Shown: in pieces, positions 59,827 to 60,213 of the stretch
Layout: each line of letters opens with the position of its first letter
How positions within the stretch are numbered: position 1 is the first letter of the stretch
Source: Methanocorpusculum parvum
GTDB taxonomy: Archaea; Halobacteriota; Methanomicrobia; Methanomicrobiales; Methanocorpusculaceae
NCBI GenBank assembly: GCA_002287215.1
Contig: LMVO01000003.1
Coordinates: forward strand, 1 to 60,213
Direction of reading: 5' to 3'
DNA length: 60,213 bases
Translations under genes and position numbers: made by a program
The notes under the pieces: generated by a model
Told to the model about the DNA's origin: nothing
Seen by the model: the letters and a program-made list of their open reading frames with translations, nothing else
The model's database searches: none

Positions 59827-60213
59827 GAGGTGCGAAGCACCGAGATCATGAGCAAGGCTGAAGGCCTTGCGACAGTGAGAGGTGCGAAGCACCGAGATCA
59901 TGAGCAAGGCTGAAGGCCTTGCGACAGTGAGAGGTGCGAAGCACCGAGATCATGAGCAAGGCTGAAGGCCTTGCGACAGTGAGAGGTGCGAAGCACCGAG
60001 ATCATGAGCAAGGCTGAAGGCCTTGCGACAGTGAGAGGTGCGAAGCACCGAGATCATGAGCAAGGCTGAAGGCCTTGCGACAGTGAGAGGTGCGAAGCAC
60101 CGAGATCATGAGCAAGGCTGAAGGCCTTGCGACAGTGAGAGGTGCGAAGCACCGAGATCATAAGCAAGGCTGAAGGCCTTGCGACAGTGAGAGGTGCGAA
60201 GCACCGAGATCAT
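59827..60213. repeat. 52-bp tandem repeat array running off the window end
   Basis: From 59827 a 52-base unit repeats without spacers at 59827, 59879, 59931, 59983, 60035, 60087 and 60139, and an eighth copy is cut at 60213. Copies look identical except for CATAAG instead of CATGAG in the seventh. Each unit carries two hairpins: GGTGC-GAA-GCACC and GCAAGGC-TGAAG-GCCTTGC. Period 52 is not a multiple of 3 and stops occur, so it is not coding. There are no unique spacers, so it is not CRISPR. Bases 59766-59826 hold the promoter of the flippase gene. Confidence 0.97.

Noticed and set aside
59827..60213. CRISPR array
   Set aside because: The whole 52-base period is repeated without unique spacers, and no cas genes are in the window.

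Overview
The window is chromosomal DNA of a euryarchaeal methanogen. It carries archaeal information-processing genes (PriS primase, a GINS subunit, L44e, S27e, aIF2-alpha, Nop10, EF-1alpha, S10), the archaeal lipid enzyme sn-glycerol-1-phosphate dehydrogenase, and methanogen-type genes (split pyruvate carboxylase PycB/PycA, CoM/CoB-dependent fumarate reductase TfrA/TfrB, DUF2193, DUF2180). Base composition is moderate, about half GC. The gene set and protein style fit Methanomicrobiales, and Methanocorpusculum is my best guess, but no 16S or mcr gene is present to prove it.

Layout. 1-2.0 kb: the end of a MITE-like repeat, then a DUF4276/AAA ATPase pair that looks like a defence or toxin-type module. 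2.2-8.5 kb: pycB-pycA convergent with tfrA-tfrB, so oxaloacetate formation sits next to fumarate reduction, consistent with a reductive partial TCA route to biosynthesis. 8.6-10.6 kb: a small lipoprotein, S10 and EF-1alpha. 10.8-19.3 kb: cobS and cobT transcribed divergently from a palindromic promoter, a YkgJ-type cysteine-cluster protein, TraB, a methyltransferase, a nitroreductase, a membrane protein, an HPS-RraA fusion and a TPR protein. 19.3-19.9 kb: a 537-bp palindromic non-autonomous element with terminal inverted repeats and a 6-bp target duplication. 19.9-22.9 kb: an ACT protein with two phenylacetate-CoA-type ligases behind an operator-like site. 23.0-28.6 kb: a type IV pilus-like system (two-domain GspF/TadC membrane protein, ATPase with a repetitive acidic tail, divergent pilin with PKD and LamG-like domains).

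28.7-31.1 kb is the most accessory stretch: a DUF234 ATPase/nuclease-like gene lies between inverted copies of a hairpin repeat and is followed by a decayed AAA ATPase fragment. 31.1-36.6 kb: a TPR protein, a sugar nucleotidyltransferase, DUF63, EgsA, UPF0179 and an ADP-ribosylglycohydrolase. 36.8-43.9 kb is a long co-directional information-processing cluster (UPF0058, Elp3, PriS, GINS, L44e, S27e, aIF2-alpha, Nop10, PAC2, EndoQ). 43.9-49 kb: a duplicated CBS-ParB protein, Hsp20, a membrane-anchored protein, AglJ-like glycosyltransferase and argG, whose Shine-Dalgarno site is buried in a predicted hairpin. 49.4-51.8 kb: the tight operon DUF2193-DUF2180-aquaporin. 51.9-54.6 kb: a zinc-ribbon protein, DUF371 and a bacterial-type exonuclease VII pair. 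54.6-59.8 kb: a sugar isomerase-like protein, a CNNM/CorC-type membrane protein, an FkbM methyltransferase and two paralogous flippase-like membrane proteins. The window ends inside a 52-bp tandem repeat array.

The main unexplained signal is a family of hairpin-rich repeats at four or more loci (19.3, 28.7, 30.7 and 59.8 kb). Repeat units at different loci keep the same two-hairpin plan while the stem sequences change in a compensatory way. They flank or lie near the accessory genes. No CRISPR array, tRNA or rRNA was found.
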